Shown in pieces: positions 1 to 7,735 of a DNA stretch of 8,114 bases (its first letter is position 1; every line of letters starts with the position of its first letter). The notes beneath the pieces are model-generated. The model saw only the letters and a list, made by a program, of their open reading frames with translations, did no database searches and was not told the origin of the DNA. This DNA comes from an uncultured Prevotellaceae bacterium (GTDB lineage Bacteria; Bacteroidota; Bacteroidia; Bacteroidales; Bacteroidaceae): contig CAMJNN010000054.1 of assembly GCA_946407325.1 (NCBI GenBank), forward strand, positions 1 through 8,114, in the 5' to 3' direction. The translations under genes were made by a program, and so were the position numbers.

Positions 1-659
1 ACAGCACTGCAGATACCCATCAGCTCATCCCATCCCCCTAAGGCTTTCAGGCCCAGTACAAGGATGATGATAGAGCCCAATAGTAGAATGGGTGTCTGGA
101 GAACAGAAGTATAAAGCACTGATTTCATTCCTCCCAGCACTGTATATATGGCAGTAATCAGCACCAGTCCGATAGCAGCTATCCAGAAGAAATCAATACC
201 CCAAAGAGTGTCGATTCCAAATACCTGTTGGAATACCAAGCCTCCTGCATATACGGTAACAGCCACTTTTGTCAACACATAGCTGACGAGAGAAATCACA
301 GACAGGATAGTGCGTGATTGTGGGTTGTAACGCCTTTCCAAGAACTCAGGCATGGTATAAACCATACTGCGACTATAGAAAGGTACAAATACCCAACCTA
401 AAATCAAGATCATCCAACCCTGGATTTCCCAATGCGCCATCGCCATACCGCTGGAGGCTCCTGTACCTGCCAAGCCAATCAGGTGTTCTGAGCCAATGTT
501 AGAAGCAAAAATAGAGGCACCAATGGCAATCCAGGTAGCATCTCGTCCACCTAAGAAATAGTCGGCAGAGTTGTTCTGCTTACTCTTCAGTACCCAAACA
601 ATGATACCTGCTAATATGCAGCAAAACGCTGCTATTACTATCCAGTCAAGTAGTTCCAT
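1..659 (-). CDS. sglT: Sodium/sugar symporter, SGLT type (SSS family), N-terminal part, runs off left edge
   Basis: This is the N-terminal 219 residues of an inner-membrane Na+-coupled sugar symporter; the rest lies beyond position 1. The translated frame is open throughout. It starts with a hydrophobic helix (about residues 3-24), then the family-typical segment ADYFLGGRD (32-40). The next stretch, GASIFASNIGSEHLIGLAGTG (47-67), matches TM1 of human SGLT1 and Vibrio vSGLT, where this helix lines the Na+ and sugar sites. Further matches are MPEFLERRY (103-111), typical of the loop after TM2, and YTVLGGMKSVLYTSVLQT (172-189), matching the SGLT segment YTxxGGLxAVxxTDxxQ. Family members are usually about 500-600 residues, so roughly 40% is visible. 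The start ATG shares one base with the galM stop (TAATG), which fixes the start and suggests translational coupling. The galM partner points to glucose or galactose as substrate, but that is inference; other SSS substrates are possible. Confidence 0.9.
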   Translation of the reverse strand, partial: MELLDWIVIAAFCCILAGIIVWVLKSKQNNSADYFLGGRDATWIAIGASIFASNIGSEHLIGLAGTGASSGMAMAHWEIQGWMILILGWVFVPFYSRSMVYTMPEFLERRYNPQSRTILSVISLVSYVLTKVAVTVYAGGLVFQQVFGIDTLWGIDFFWIAAIGLVLITAIYTVLGGMKSVLYTSVLQTPILLLGSIIILVLGLKALGGWDELMGICSA

Positions 660-1804
660 TATTTATTTATAGTAAACTTGTAAATACATTCACTGTTATA
701 TGTCTGTCCGGGTTCCAGTACAACAGTTGGGAACTGAGGCTGGTTAGGAGAGTCAGGGAAATGTTGTGTCTCTAAACAAACAGCCGTGCGTCTTTTATAT
801 GCAATACCATTCTTTCCCGTTACTTGGCCATTCAGGAAGTTGCCTGTATAAACCTGTATGCCAGGTTCGTTGGTATATACCTCAACACTGATGCCTGTAG
901 TTGGACAGGTAGCCTTCGCTGCTAATTGAGAGATGTTACCATTGGTGTTCAATACCCAGTTGTGGTCGAATCCGTGACCCAATTGAATCTGCTCGAAGTC
1001 TGTCTGGTTGATGTCCTGACCAATAGCTTTAGGAGTGGTAAAGTCCATCGGTGTTCCTTTCACATTTTCAAGATTACCTAAAGGAATCAACTTTGCGTTG
1101 ACAGGGGTGAAGTTGTCGGCATTGATATATAGCACATGGTCTAAAATATCATTTTGAGGATTTCCGCTCAGGTTGAAATAAGAGTGGTTGGTCATGTTGA
1201 TTACCGTCTTTTTGTCGGTAGTAGCGCTGTATTTGATATCAATGGCATTGTCATCCGTCAAAGTAAAAGTAACTTGTACTTTCAAGTTGCCTGGGAAATT
1301 CATATCACCATCAGGAGAATCGAGTGAAAGTTGTACCTTTGTATCGCTAATTTGTTTCCCCTCAAACACTTTATATTGCCATCCTTTCGGACCTCCATGC
1401 AAACAGTTGTCGCCGTCATTGGCAAGCAACTCGTAGGTCGTCCCGTCCAACTCGAATTTTGCGCCTGCTATACGATTGGCATAGCGCCCGATGCTTGCAC
1501 CGAAATCACTGGAGTTGTTCTGGAAATCGTCGATATTGTCGAAAGATAGTACCACGTCTCTTGGCACTCCATCTTTGTCTTCCAGCATCACTGAAACGAT
1601 ACGTCCACCAAAATTGGTGATGCATACTTCCATGTTGTTCTTGTTGGTGAGCGTAAATAGATGAGTCTGTTGTCCATCAACGGTTGCTTCAAACTTTTGT
1701 GGATCTAACCCCGACTGCGTCAAAGCAGTTTTTGTCTCTTCTTGTGAATGGCAGGCACACAAAGCCATCGCCATGAAACCTGCTAAAAATAATGTATTTT
1801 TCAT
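659..1804 (-). CDS. galM: Aldose 1-epimerase (galactose mutarotase), predicted lipoprotein
   Basis: The enzyme interconverts alpha and beta anomers of aldoses such as glucose and galactose. At 381 residues it has full GalM length plus an export signal. The family signature NMTNHSYFNL is at residues 203-212, with catalytic base candidate H207. Other active-site positions are recognisable: R107 in GRYANR, H136 in CLHGG, D280 in GFDHNW and the general-base candidate E345 in CLETQHFPDSPNQP. The N-terminus (MKNTLFLAGFMAMALCAC) has a short charged start, a hydrophobic core and a lipobox LCAC with Cys18 as the likely lipidated residue. The acidic QEE follows at 21-23, so a periplasmic or surface location is predicted instead of the cytoplasmic one of E. 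coli GalM. Its stop overlaps the start of the SGLT-type symporter by one base, so the two probably work together in sugar uptake. AAGG lies only two bases before the ATG, so ribosome binding is atypical, as is common in this phylum. The start is supported by the signal peptide. Confidence 0.95.
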   Translation of the reverse strand: MKNTLFLAGFMAMALCACHSQEETKTALTQSGLDPQKFEATVDGQQTHLFTLTNKNNMEVCITNFGGRIVSVMLEDKDGVPRDVVLSFDNIDDFQNNSSDFGASIGRYANRIAGAKFELDGTTYELLANDGDNCLHGGPKGWQYKVFEGKQISDTKVQLSLDSPDGDMNFPGNLKVQVTFTLTDDNAIDIKYSATTDKKTVINMTNHSYFNLSGNPQNDILDHVLYINADNFTPVNAKLIPLGNLENVKGTPMDFTTPKAIGQDINQTDFEQIQLGHGFDHNWVLNTNGNISQLAAKATCPTTGISVEVYTNEPGIQVYTGNFLNGQVTGKNGIAYKRRTAVCLETQHFPDSPNQPQFPTVVLEPGQTYNSECIYKFTINK

Positions 1805-1830
1805 TGCCTTAAATGATGATTTTTACCTCA

Positions 1831-1838
1831 CAAAGATA
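1831..1838 (-). promoter_or_regulatory. Predicted -7 box of the galM-symporter promoter
   Basis: On the minus strand the sequence reads TATCTTTG, a full match to the Bacteroidetes -7 consensus TAnnTTTG. A start site about six bases downstream would give a leader of roughly 20 bases before the galM ATG at 1804. No TTTG or TTG lies at the expected distance (about 19-21 bases) upstream, where the sequence is AT-rich, so the -33 element is missing or weak. The box implies that galM and the symporter can be transcribed separately from dxs-trkA-trkH upstream. Confidence 0.55.
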
Positions 1839-1840
1839 AT

Positions 1841-1856
1841 ACTTATTTTAATAAGT
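1841..1856. repeat. Perfect AT-rich palindrome upstream of the galM -7 box
   Basis: The sequence ACTTATT-TT-AATAAGT has two perfect 7-bp arms around a 2-base centre. It sits two bases upstream of the galM -7 box, in the spacer where a regulator would contact the promoter. It could be an operator for a dimeric regulator, or chance in AT-rich DNA. As an RNA hairpin it would be weak, with a very small loop and mostly A-U pairs, so a terminator for trkH is unlikely. Confidence 0.35.
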
Positions 1857-1903
1857 TGGTAATAATAATGAAGAAAATACGGCTAATTTCTATACAATAG
1901 TTT

Positions 1904-3355
1904 TCAATTGCGTTTCCAGAAATTTGGAGTGAAAAGCAGGATGACGGTAAAGATTTCCAAACGTCCGAGCAGCATCAGGAAACTCATCAGCCATTTGCCT
2001 GCGTCGGGCATACTGCTCCATGTGCTGGAAGGACCATAACTGCCAATGGCAGGTCCCATGTTGCCAAGTGCTGATACGGAGCAACCCATGGCTTCCATAA
2101 AATCAATTCCGATGGATGAAAGGAAGAGTGTACTACCGAAGATAATGATAAGGTAAATTAGACAAAAGGCCATGACTGTGCTGAGCAACGAATTAGGTGC
2201 CACTTGCTTGTCTATCCTTATTGGCAGTACGGCGTTGGGGTGGAGCATGTGCTTGAATTCATTAAACAACACTTTAAACAGCACTAAAATACGAATACAT
2301 TTCAAACCTCCAGAAGTACTACCGGCACAAGCTCCAACTATCATGACAAGTAATAACATGCCCCACAGGGCAGAAGGCCAAAGCATATAATCAGTAGTAC
2401 TGAAACCTGTAGATGTTTGAAGGGATACCACCTGAAAGAGAGCATGCCTGAAAGCATCTTCGCTTTCCATGTTCTGACTTGCCCATAACATAACAGTGAT
2501 GAAAAGCGTAACGACGACGACAATCAGGGTGTACCATTTCAATTCGCTGTCTTTCAACGCCCTCCTAAACCTTCCGCTTACAAAGAGGATGAGAAGACTA
2601 TAGTTCATGCCTGAAATGAACATAAAGGCAATGATCACATATTCTATATAAGCAGAATGGTAGTAGGCTATACTCTCCTGATGGGTAGAGAAACCACCTG
2701 TTCCAGTGGCAGTGAATGCATGACAGATACTGTCGAAGCCTCCCATACCTCCCAATATAAGTAACACGAATAGCAGTGCAGTGATACCGATATAGATGGT
2801 CCAAATCCAACGAGCGGTGATGCCGATGCGAGGGGTTACCTTGTTGTGAGTAGGCCCACTCACTTCAGCAGCAAACATCTGTAAGCCACTAACACCTAAG
2901 AAAGGCAAAAGGGCAATGGTGAAGATGATAATACCCAGTCCGCCAAACCACTGGGTGATACTACGCCAGAAAAGCAATCCGTGAGGCATGCTGTCGATGT
3001 CGTCAAGTATGGTGGCACCCGTACTGGTGATGCCGGACATCGCTTCAAAGAATGCATTGGTAATTGATGGGATATGTCCTTCTAAGTAGAAAGGAAGCAT
3101 GCCAAACATGGCAAAAGCCAACCATGAAGCGGTTACCATAATATATCCATCACGACGGGTAAACACATTAGGACTCTTACGGAAGAAGAATGACATAAGT
3201 AAGCCAATGGTTCCTGTCAGGCCAGCCGTAATGAGCAGACTATTTAAGGCATCGTCATGATAAAAAGCCGATACGCCAGACGATAGCAGCAACATCATTG
3301 TTTCTAACAGCAACAAGTTGCCAATGACCCTTATGATGGCTTTGTAGTTGATCAT
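1904..3355 (-). CDS. trkH: Potassium uptake protein TrkH, K+-translocating subunit
   Basis: This 483-residue inner-membrane protein, normal length for TrkH/KtrB, conducts K+ into the cell under control of TrkA. It shows the fourfold membrane-pore-membrane plan. Four P-loop filter segments are visible: GITSTGAT (108-115), TATGTGGFST (215-224), LQTSTGFSTT (312-321) and SALGNMGPAIG (428-438). The glycine-rich stretch GACAGSTSGGLK (341-352) matches the conserved loop that gates the pore in TrkH. The C-terminus carries the family-typical GRLEIFT (464-470). Hydrophobic helices include about 11-29, 41-58, 72-90, 134-153, 184-202, 275-292, 330-343, 391-415 and 456-475. The start ATG shares one base with the trkA stop (TGATG), which settles the start and indicates translational coupling to its regulatory partner. 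No clear terminator follows the stop codon. Identification is secure; K+ versus some Na+ permeation cannot be settled from sequence. Confidence 0.96.
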   Translation of the reverse strand: MINYKAIIRVIGNLLLLETMMLLLSSGVSAFYHDDALNSLLITAGLTGTIGLLMSFFFRKSPNVFTRRDGYIMVTASWLAFAMFGMLPFYLEGHIPSITNAFFEAMSGITSTGATILDDIDSMPHGLLFWRSITQWFGGLGIIIFTIALLPFLGVSGLQMFAAEVSGPTHNKVTPRIGITARWIWTIYIGITALLFVLLILGGMGGFDSICHAFTATGTGGFSTHQESIAYYHSAYIEYVIIAFMFISGMNYSLLILFVSGRFRRALKDSELKWYTLIVVVVTLFITVMLWASQNMESEDAFRHALFQVVSLQTSTGFSTTDYMLWPSALWGMLLLVMIVGACAGSTSGGLKCIRILVLFKVLFNEFKHMLHPNAVLPIRIDKQVAPNSLLSTVMAFCLIYLIIIFGSTLFLSSIGIDFMEAMGCSVSALGNMGPAIGSYGPSSTWSSMPDAGKWLMSFLMLLGRLEIFTVILLFTPNFWKRN

Positions 3356-4695
3356 CAGTTAAAGAACTTCTCGATTTTTTGAATCGTTTGTTTCAGGCAG
3401 AACACCATTACATGGTCGCCTGCTTCTATGAGTGTGTTACCTCTTACCAAGATACCTTCACCATTGCGCACCATGCCACCGATGGTAGCACCTCGAGGAA
3501 GACCAAGGTCTTTCACCATGTGTTTGGTGGCACGTGCATCTTCTTTGACAGTAAACTCTGCTACATCGGCATCTGCAAAAGTCAGACACTTCACATTGCT
3601 CACGTCGGCATCCAACATCATTTGGTAGATATGAGAGGCGGCAATCAGTTTCTTGTTGATAACGGTACCAATGTCAAGGCTCTCTGCCATACTGATATAG
3701 TCGATGTTTTCCACTTCTGCCACCGTTTTCTCTACGCCCATTCGCTTCGCAGCCAAACATGCCAGGATATTGGTCTCACTATTGCCTGTTAGTGCTACAA
3801 AAGCATCAGTATTATACAATCCCTCTTGCTTCAGTAAGTCTAGGTCGCGTCCATCTCCGTTGATAATCATAGTCTTATCACTTAACATGGTGGTGAGGTA
3901 ATGACAACGCTCCGGATTCTGCTCAATAATCTTCACCTGCATGTAATCTGGGGCATACATCGCGGTTCGTATGGCAATGCGACTGCCCCCCATGATCATC
4001 ACAGTACGCACATCGGGATAGTCTTCCTTACCGGCAATCTTACGTACATAGGGTACATATTTTCTGGTAGTGGTAAAATAAACGATATCATGCAGTTTGA
4101 TCTCGTCGTTACCACCTGGTATGATGGTCTCGTTGCCACGTTTGATGGCCACGACATGATAAGGCAAATCCGTTGCTCCCAAGTCCTTCAGGGGGATGTT
4201 CAAGATTTCTGCTTTCTCACGCATCTTGGCTCCTACGAGAATCAGAGCACCATTGCTGAACTCCCACCATTGGCGTACCCAGCTCATGCGGATAGAAGAT
4301 ACGATTTCCTTAGCTGCCAGGTGCTCAGGATAAATCAGAGAACCGATGCCCATGCGCTTGAAGAATTCTTGGTTCTTGGGTTCGATATATTCATATTTAT
4401 CGATGCGGGCTACTGTCTTTTTGGCACCCAAGCTGCGTGCCAGCATACAGGCCATCGAGTTGGTGGCTTCGTCAGGAGTAACAGCAATAAACAAATCGGC
4501 ATCAGAAGCACCCACGTCCTTCAAAGACTGAATGGAAATAGGGGAGGCAACTACTGTCATGAGGTCGAAGTTGTTGCCCAGGGCACTGAGCTTCTCCTCG
4601 CTCTCGTCCATCAAATAGATGTCCTGTTTCTCTCGCGATAGCAATTTGGCTAAGTGAGTACCCACTGCCCCTGCTCCTGCAATAATAATTTTCAT
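3355..4695 (-). CDS. trkA: Trk system K+ uptake regulator TrkA (two RCK domains)
   Basis: This 446-residue cytoplasmic protein binds nucleotides (NAD(H), ATP/ADP in characterised homologues) and gates TrkH. It consists of two tandem RCK units, each a Rossmann TrkA-N domain followed by a TrkA-C domain, as in E. coli TrkA (458 residues). The first unit begins with the dinucleotide motif GAGAVG (7-12) and an acidic residue, D30, at the end of strand 2, expected to hold the ribose. It continues with [16 protein letters not shown] (65-80). The second unit starts near 230 with [13 protein letters not shown] (233-245), E258 and [16 protein letters not shown] (297-312). Its glycine motif is degenerate, so its nucleotide site may differ from that of the first unit. 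The final TrkA-C domain is about 365-440. The start lies inside the end of dxs (ATGA, four-base overlap) and its stop overlaps the trkH start, so the three genes form one tight transcription unit. Confidence 0.96.
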   Translation of the reverse strand: MKIIIAGAGAVGTHLAKLLSREKQDIYLMDESEEKLSALGNNFDLMTVVASPISIQSLKDVGASDADLFIAVTPDEATNSMACMLARSLGAKKTVARIDKYEYIEPKNQEFFKRMGIGSLIYPEHLAAKEIVSSIRMSWVRQWWEFSNGALILVGAKMREKAEILNIPLKDLGATDLPYHVVAIKRGNETIIPGGNDEIKLHDIVYFTTTRKYVPYVRKIAGKEDYPDVRTVMIMGGSRIAIRTAMYAPDYMQVKIIEQNPERCHYLTTMLSDKTMIINGDGRDLDLLKQEGLYNTDAFVALTGNSETNILACLAAKRMGVEKTVAEVENIDYISMAESLDIGTVINKKLIAASHIYQMMLDADVSNVKCLTFADADVAEFTVKEDARATKHMVKDLGLPRGATIGGMVRNGEGILVRGNTLIEAGDHVMVFCLKQTIQKIEKFFN

Positions 4696-6593
4696 ATACT
4701 CAACAATGTTTTGTAAATACCCTCCTCATCCATTCCACACAGATGATAGAGATCCTCGGGCGCACCATGCTCAATGAATGAGTCAGGTATGCCTATGCGT
4801 TTCACCGTAGGTGTATAGCTATGGTTTGACATAAATTCCAATACGGCGCTTCCCATACCTCCATTAAGGATACCATCTTCCACAGTGATAATGCGATGGA
4901 ACTTCTTCCCTATCTCATCCAGCATCTCCGCGTCTAAAGGCTTCAGAAATCGCAAATCGTAGTGAGCGATGCTCAATCCCTTATCTTTCTCAGTCTTGGC
5001 GATGGCTTCAGCTGCCACATTGCCAATAGGACCAATGGTAATAACGGCTATGTCGGAGCCATCTTTCAGTTTCCTTCCCTTTCCAACAGGCACCTCTTCC
5101 ATAGGCTGGCGCCAGTCGGTAAATATGCCACGTCCTCTTGGATAGCGGATGACAAACGGTCCTTTATCAGGCAGTTGAGCTGTGTTTATCAGGTGACGCA
5201 GTTCCACCTCATTCATCGGAGAGGCGATGGTCAGGTTGGGGACAGGACGCAAGGCCGCCATGTCGAGCATACCGTGATGAGTAGGACCGTCCTCGCCAAC
5301 AATGCCAGCCCTGTCGATACAGAATACCACAGGCAGTTTCAGGTATGCCACATCGTGAACAATATGGTCGTATGCTCGTTGCAAGAACGAAGAATAGATG
5401 GCACAGAACGGTTGCATGCCCTCTTTTGCCAAACCTCCGCTGAAAGTCACGGCATGTCCTTCGGCAATACCCACATCGAAGGTGCGTTCAGGAAATACTT
5501 CTTTCAACTTGCTCAGACTGGTACCTTGCAACATCGCAGGTGTGATGCCCACAATCTTGTCATTCTGCTTAGCCAACTCCACCAAGGTCTCACCAAAAAC
5601 ATCCTGGTATTTGGGTGGTAAGTTATCTGTGTCTTCAGGAATACGCTCGCCCGTCTCTGGGTTGAACTTACTGGTAGCATGCCAGAAAGCAGGATCTTCC
5701 TCTGCAGGCTTGAAACCTTTACCCTTCTTGGTATGCAGGTGCAGCAGTTTAGGCCCTTTCATATCCTTGATGTTGTTCAGCACTCGTATGATTTCCTCTA
5801 CGTTATGTCCATCAATAGGTCCGAAATAGCGAATATTCATCCCTTCAAAGACATTCTGCTGATTAGCGGCGATAGATTTGAGACTGTTGCCCAGGCGGAT
5901 AAACATCTTTTTGCGTTCGTCATTGAGCAGTCCCAACTTCTCCATAGCTTTCGCCGTCTTATAGCGCAACTGGTTGTAGCTGGTAGTGGTGGTCAGGTTC
6001 AGCAGGTAATGCTTCATGCCACCCACGCTGTTATCAATCGACATGTTATTGTCGTTGAGGATAATCAGCAGGTCGTTGGGCATGGAAGAGGCATTGTTGA
6101 GTCCTTCAAAGGCCAATCCGCCGCTCATGCTACCATCGCCTATCACAGCTACCACATGCTTGTCTTCCTCTCCTTTGAGCTGAGCGGCCACAGCCATACC
6201 CAAAGCTGCGGAAATGGAATTTGATGCATGTCCGCAGGCAAAGGTGTCGTAAATGCTTTCTTCTGGAGAAGGGAAAGGACGAATGCCCTTGAACTGACGG
6301 TTGGTGGCAAAAGCCTCGCGCCTGCCAGTCAGTATCTTATGTCCGTAAGCTTGATGACCAACATCCCAAACAATCAAATCTTCGGGCGTATGGAATACAT
6401 AGTGTAAGGCTACGGTCAGTTCTACGGTACCCAAACTTGAACCAAAGTGCCCAGGGTTGCGTGAAACTTCTCTGATGATGTCGTTCCTCAGTTCCTTGCA
6501 AACTTGTGGAAGTTGCTTCACAGGGATTTTCCGAAGGTCTTCCGGGTCGTTTATTTGTTCAAGTAGGCTATATGTTGGTTGTTCTTCGTTCAT
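4692..6593 (-). CDS. dxs: 1-deoxy-D-xylulose-5-phosphate synthase
   Basis: DXS condenses pyruvate and D-glyceraldehyde 3-phosphate to 1-deoxy-D-xylulose 5-phosphate with thiamine diphosphate (ThDP) and Mg2+. It is the first step of the MEP isoprenoid pathway and also feeds thiamine and pyridoxal phosphate synthesis. The protein has 633 residues, normal for the family. Residues 48-58 ([11 protein letters not shown]) hold the conserved His49, and [10 protein letters not shown] (77-86) holds His80. The ThDP/Mg2+ motif runs from GDGSMSGG (152-159) to NDNNMSI (180-186). The Pyr domain has the catalytic Glu378 in VGIAEGHAV (374-382), then [15 protein letters not shown] (427-441). The C-terminal transketolase-like domain is about 505-630. 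The N-terminus aligns in the usual place, so the start at 6593 is taken. There is no strong Shine-Dalgarno; the leader before the ATG is AT-rich, as usual in Bacteroidetes. It is the first gene of dxs-trkA-trkH and its stop overlaps the trkA start. All key residues seen are intact. Confidence 0.97.
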   Translation of the reverse strand: MNEEQPTYSLLEQINDPEDLRKIPVKQLPQVCKELRNDIIREVSRNPGHFGSSLGTVELTVALHYVFHTPEDLIVWDVGHQAYGHKILTGRREAFATNRQFKGIRPFPSPEESIYDTFACGHASNSISAALGMAVAAQLKGEEDKHVVAVIGDGSMSGGLAFEGLNNASSMPNDLLIILNDNNMSIDNSVGGMKHYLLNLTTTTSYNQLRYKTAKAMEKLGLLNDERKKMFIRLGNSLKSIAANQQNVFEGMNIRYFGPIDGHNVEEIIRVLNNIKDMKGPKLLHLHTKKGKGFKPAEEDPAFWHATSKFNPETGERIPEDTDNLPPKYQDVFGETLVELAKQNDKIVGITPAMLQGTSLSKLKEVFPERTFDVGIAEGHAVTFSGGLAKEGMQPFCAIYSSFLQRAYDHIVHDVAYLKLPVVFCIDRAGIVGEDGPTHHGMLDMAALRPVPNLTIASPMNEVELRHLINTAQLPDKGPFVIRYPRGRGIFTDWRQPMEEVPVGKGRKLKDGSDIAVITIGPIGNVAAEAIAKTEKDKGLSIAHYDLRFLKPLDAEMLDEIGKKFHRIITVEDGILNGGMGSAVLEFMSNHSYTPTVKRIGIPDSFIEHGAPEDLYHLCGMDEEGIYKTLLSI

Positions 6594-6649
6594 ATTTTAC
6601 CACTTTTAATAAGTTACTCCGTCTCGGCATAAAAAACAAACAAGTTTAT

Positions 6650-6680
6650 TTTGTCCCGCTCTCGACTTTTCGTAACTTTG
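6650..6680 (+). promoter_or_regulatory. Predicted Bacteroidetes-type promoter P1 for the GSCFA-murF unit
   Basis: TTTG at 6650-6653 is followed after exactly 19 bases by TAACTTTG at 6673-6680. This fits the Bacteroidetes sigma-ABfr consensus (TTTG, 19-21 bases, TAnnTTTG). A start site would fall around 6685-6688, giving a leader of about 53 bases before the GSCFA ATG at 6740. Confidence 0.6.
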
Positions 6681-6684
6681 GATG

Positions 6685-6692
6685 CAAAAATA
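6685..6692 (-). promoter_or_regulatory. Predicted -7 box of the dxs-trkA-trkH promoter
   Basis: The minus strand reads TATTTTTG, matching TAnnTTTG. Transcription would start near 6678-6679, leaving a leader of about 85 bases before the dxs ATG at 6593. No good -33 TTTG is seen at the expected distance, so the call is tentative. It is the only minus-strand match to the consensus I found in the 146-bp gap. Confidence 0.4.
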
Positions 6693-6705
6693 CATAAATA
6701 AACGT

Positions 6706-6713
6706 TATCTTTG
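6706..6713 (+). promoter_or_regulatory. Second predicted -7 box (P2) before the GSCFA gene
   Basis: TATCTTTG at 6706-6713 is a full match to TAnnTTTG and is identical to the box before galM. A start near 6719 would give a leader of about 20 bases containing AAGGAA (6723-6728), 11 bases before the ATG, as a possible ribosome-binding site. No -33 TTTG lies 19-21 bases upstream, so it is either a weaker alternative to P1 or the true promoter with a poor -33. Confidence 0.45.
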
Positions 6714-6739
6714 CACGAAGATAAGGAAAAAATAACAAT

Positions 6740-7735
6740 ATGAACCTCTTTACAAGCGTTGAAACAAGCAAAATCTCCCCACAGCTGGAAACCCATGATG
6801 TCCTGCTGCTCATGGGCTCTTGTTTCGCTACCGAGATAGGTGAACGCTTGCAAGAGACCAAGTTGCGTTGCCTGATCAATCCGTTTGGAGTGCTCTACAA
6901 CCCCATGAGCATCGCCTCTTCGCTGCGTATCATCCTGGATAATGAATTCCCCACGGAGGATGATTTTATTTCTCATGAGGGATATTGGCACAGCTTTTCC
7001 TTTCATGGCGATTTCTCATCACCCACCATTGAAGGCTTAAGGGATAATATCCAGCATTCGCTTGATGCTTGTCGCGATTGTTTGAAACAGACTACTTGTC
7101 TGTTCGTTACTTTTGGCTCTGCCTTTGTATATGAATGGAAAGAAACAGGAAAGGTGGTAGCCAATTGTCATAAGTTGCCTGAAAAGCTATTTCATAGAAG
7201 ACGTTTGCAAGTGGATGAGATTGTGGATGAATATAAGGATCTGCTGCAAGCTATTTGGCAAGTGAATCCTACCATGAGAGTATTGTTTACCGTCAGTCCC
7301 ATCCGTCATGTACGTGATGGCTTGCACGAAAACCAACTGAATAAGGCCACCCTGTTGTTGGCGATTGATCAACTCAAACAACTATTTCCTGATAAGGTAC
7401 TCTATTTCCCAGCTTACGAATTGCTGATGGATGAGTTGCGTGATTATCGTTTCTATGCCGACGATTTGGTACACCCTTCCCGTATGGCAGTAGATTTTAT
7501 TTGGCAACGTTTCTCGGAGGCGTGTTTCACCCCAGACACTTTGATGACGATGAAAAGTGTTAAAGAAATTAAAAATATGATGGAACACCGCCCTTTGCAT
7601 CCCGAATCAGAAGAATATGCACGCTTTTTACAACAAATAGTGTTAAAAATAGAAGCACTTTCAGAAAAATATCCTTACTTTGACTTCGATAAAGAAAAAG
7701 AATCATGTCTTACCAAATTGAACAGATTGCGTTAG
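6740..7735 (+). CDS. GSCFA-domain protein (SGNH hydrolase-like), function unknown
   Basis: This complete 331-residue protein has the family-defining GSCFA motif at residues 26-30 (LLMGSCFATEIG, 23-34). NPFGVLYNP (47-55), typical of the family, follows. The layout resembles SGNH/GDSL esterases: Ser27 would be the nucleophile in block I, FGSAFVYE (125-132) and TVSPIRH (184-190) are conserved internal blocks, and DDLVHPS (241-247) supplies a DxxH pair (Asp242, His245) like block V. An esterase or acyl-hydrolase activity is therefore plausible, but no substrate is known to me. There is no signal peptide or membrane segment, so it is probably cytoplasmic. The start is supported by the conserved N-terminus, by AAGGAA upstream and by two -7 boxes. 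Its last 31 bases overlap the start of murF, implying co-transcription and perhaps coupled translation, which suggests a role in envelope or peptidoglycan metabolism (inference). The stretch after about 265 is less typical and looks helical. Confidence 0.88.
   Translation: MNLFTSVETSKISPQLETHDVLLLMGSCFATEIGERLQETKLRCLINPFGVLYNPMSIASSLRIILDNEFPTEDDFISHEGYWHSFSFHGDFSSPTIEGLRDNIQHSLDACRDCLKQTTCLFVTFGSAFVYEWKETGKVVANCHKLPEKLFHRRRLQVDEIVDEYKDLLQAIWQVNPTMRVLFTVSPIRHVRDGLHENQLNKATLLLAIDQLKQLFPDKVLYFPAYELLMDELRDYRFYADDLVHPSRMAVDFIWQRFSEACFTPDTLMTMKSVKEIKNMMEHRPLHPESEEYARFLQQIVLKIEALSEKYPYFDFDKEKESCLTKLNRLR

Noticed and set aside
314..502. Plus-strand open frame of 62 codons
   Set aside because: It is antisense to the symporter, whose TM1-TM3 region matches SGLT proteins throughout this stretch.
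1890..1900. Small inverted repeat CTAT-ACA-ATAG just after the trkH stop, considered as a terminator
   Set aside because: The stem is only 4 bp and AT-rich, with no following U-run on the transcribed strand, so it does not support a terminator.
3901..4641. Open frame of 246 codons on the plus strand opposite trkA
   Set aside because: It lies wholly antisense to trkA, which has full-length family motifs. The translation is rich in His, Arg and Cys with no recognisable domain.
4962..6224. Three plus-strand open frames (219, 143 and 181 codons) opposite dxs
   Set aside because: They overlap one another and lie antisense to a secure dxs. No motif or promoter supports them.
6594..6684. Possible riboswitch or structured leader upstream of dxs, considered because DXS uses thiamine diphosphate
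   Set aside because: The leader is about 85 bases and AT-rich. I could not find the conserved TPP-riboswitch elements or a stable multi-stem fold in it.
6614..7006. Minus-strand open frame of 130 codons crossing the dxs-GSCFA gap
   Set aside because: It is mostly antisense to the GSCFA gene and crosses the divergent promoter region. The translation has no recognisable domain.
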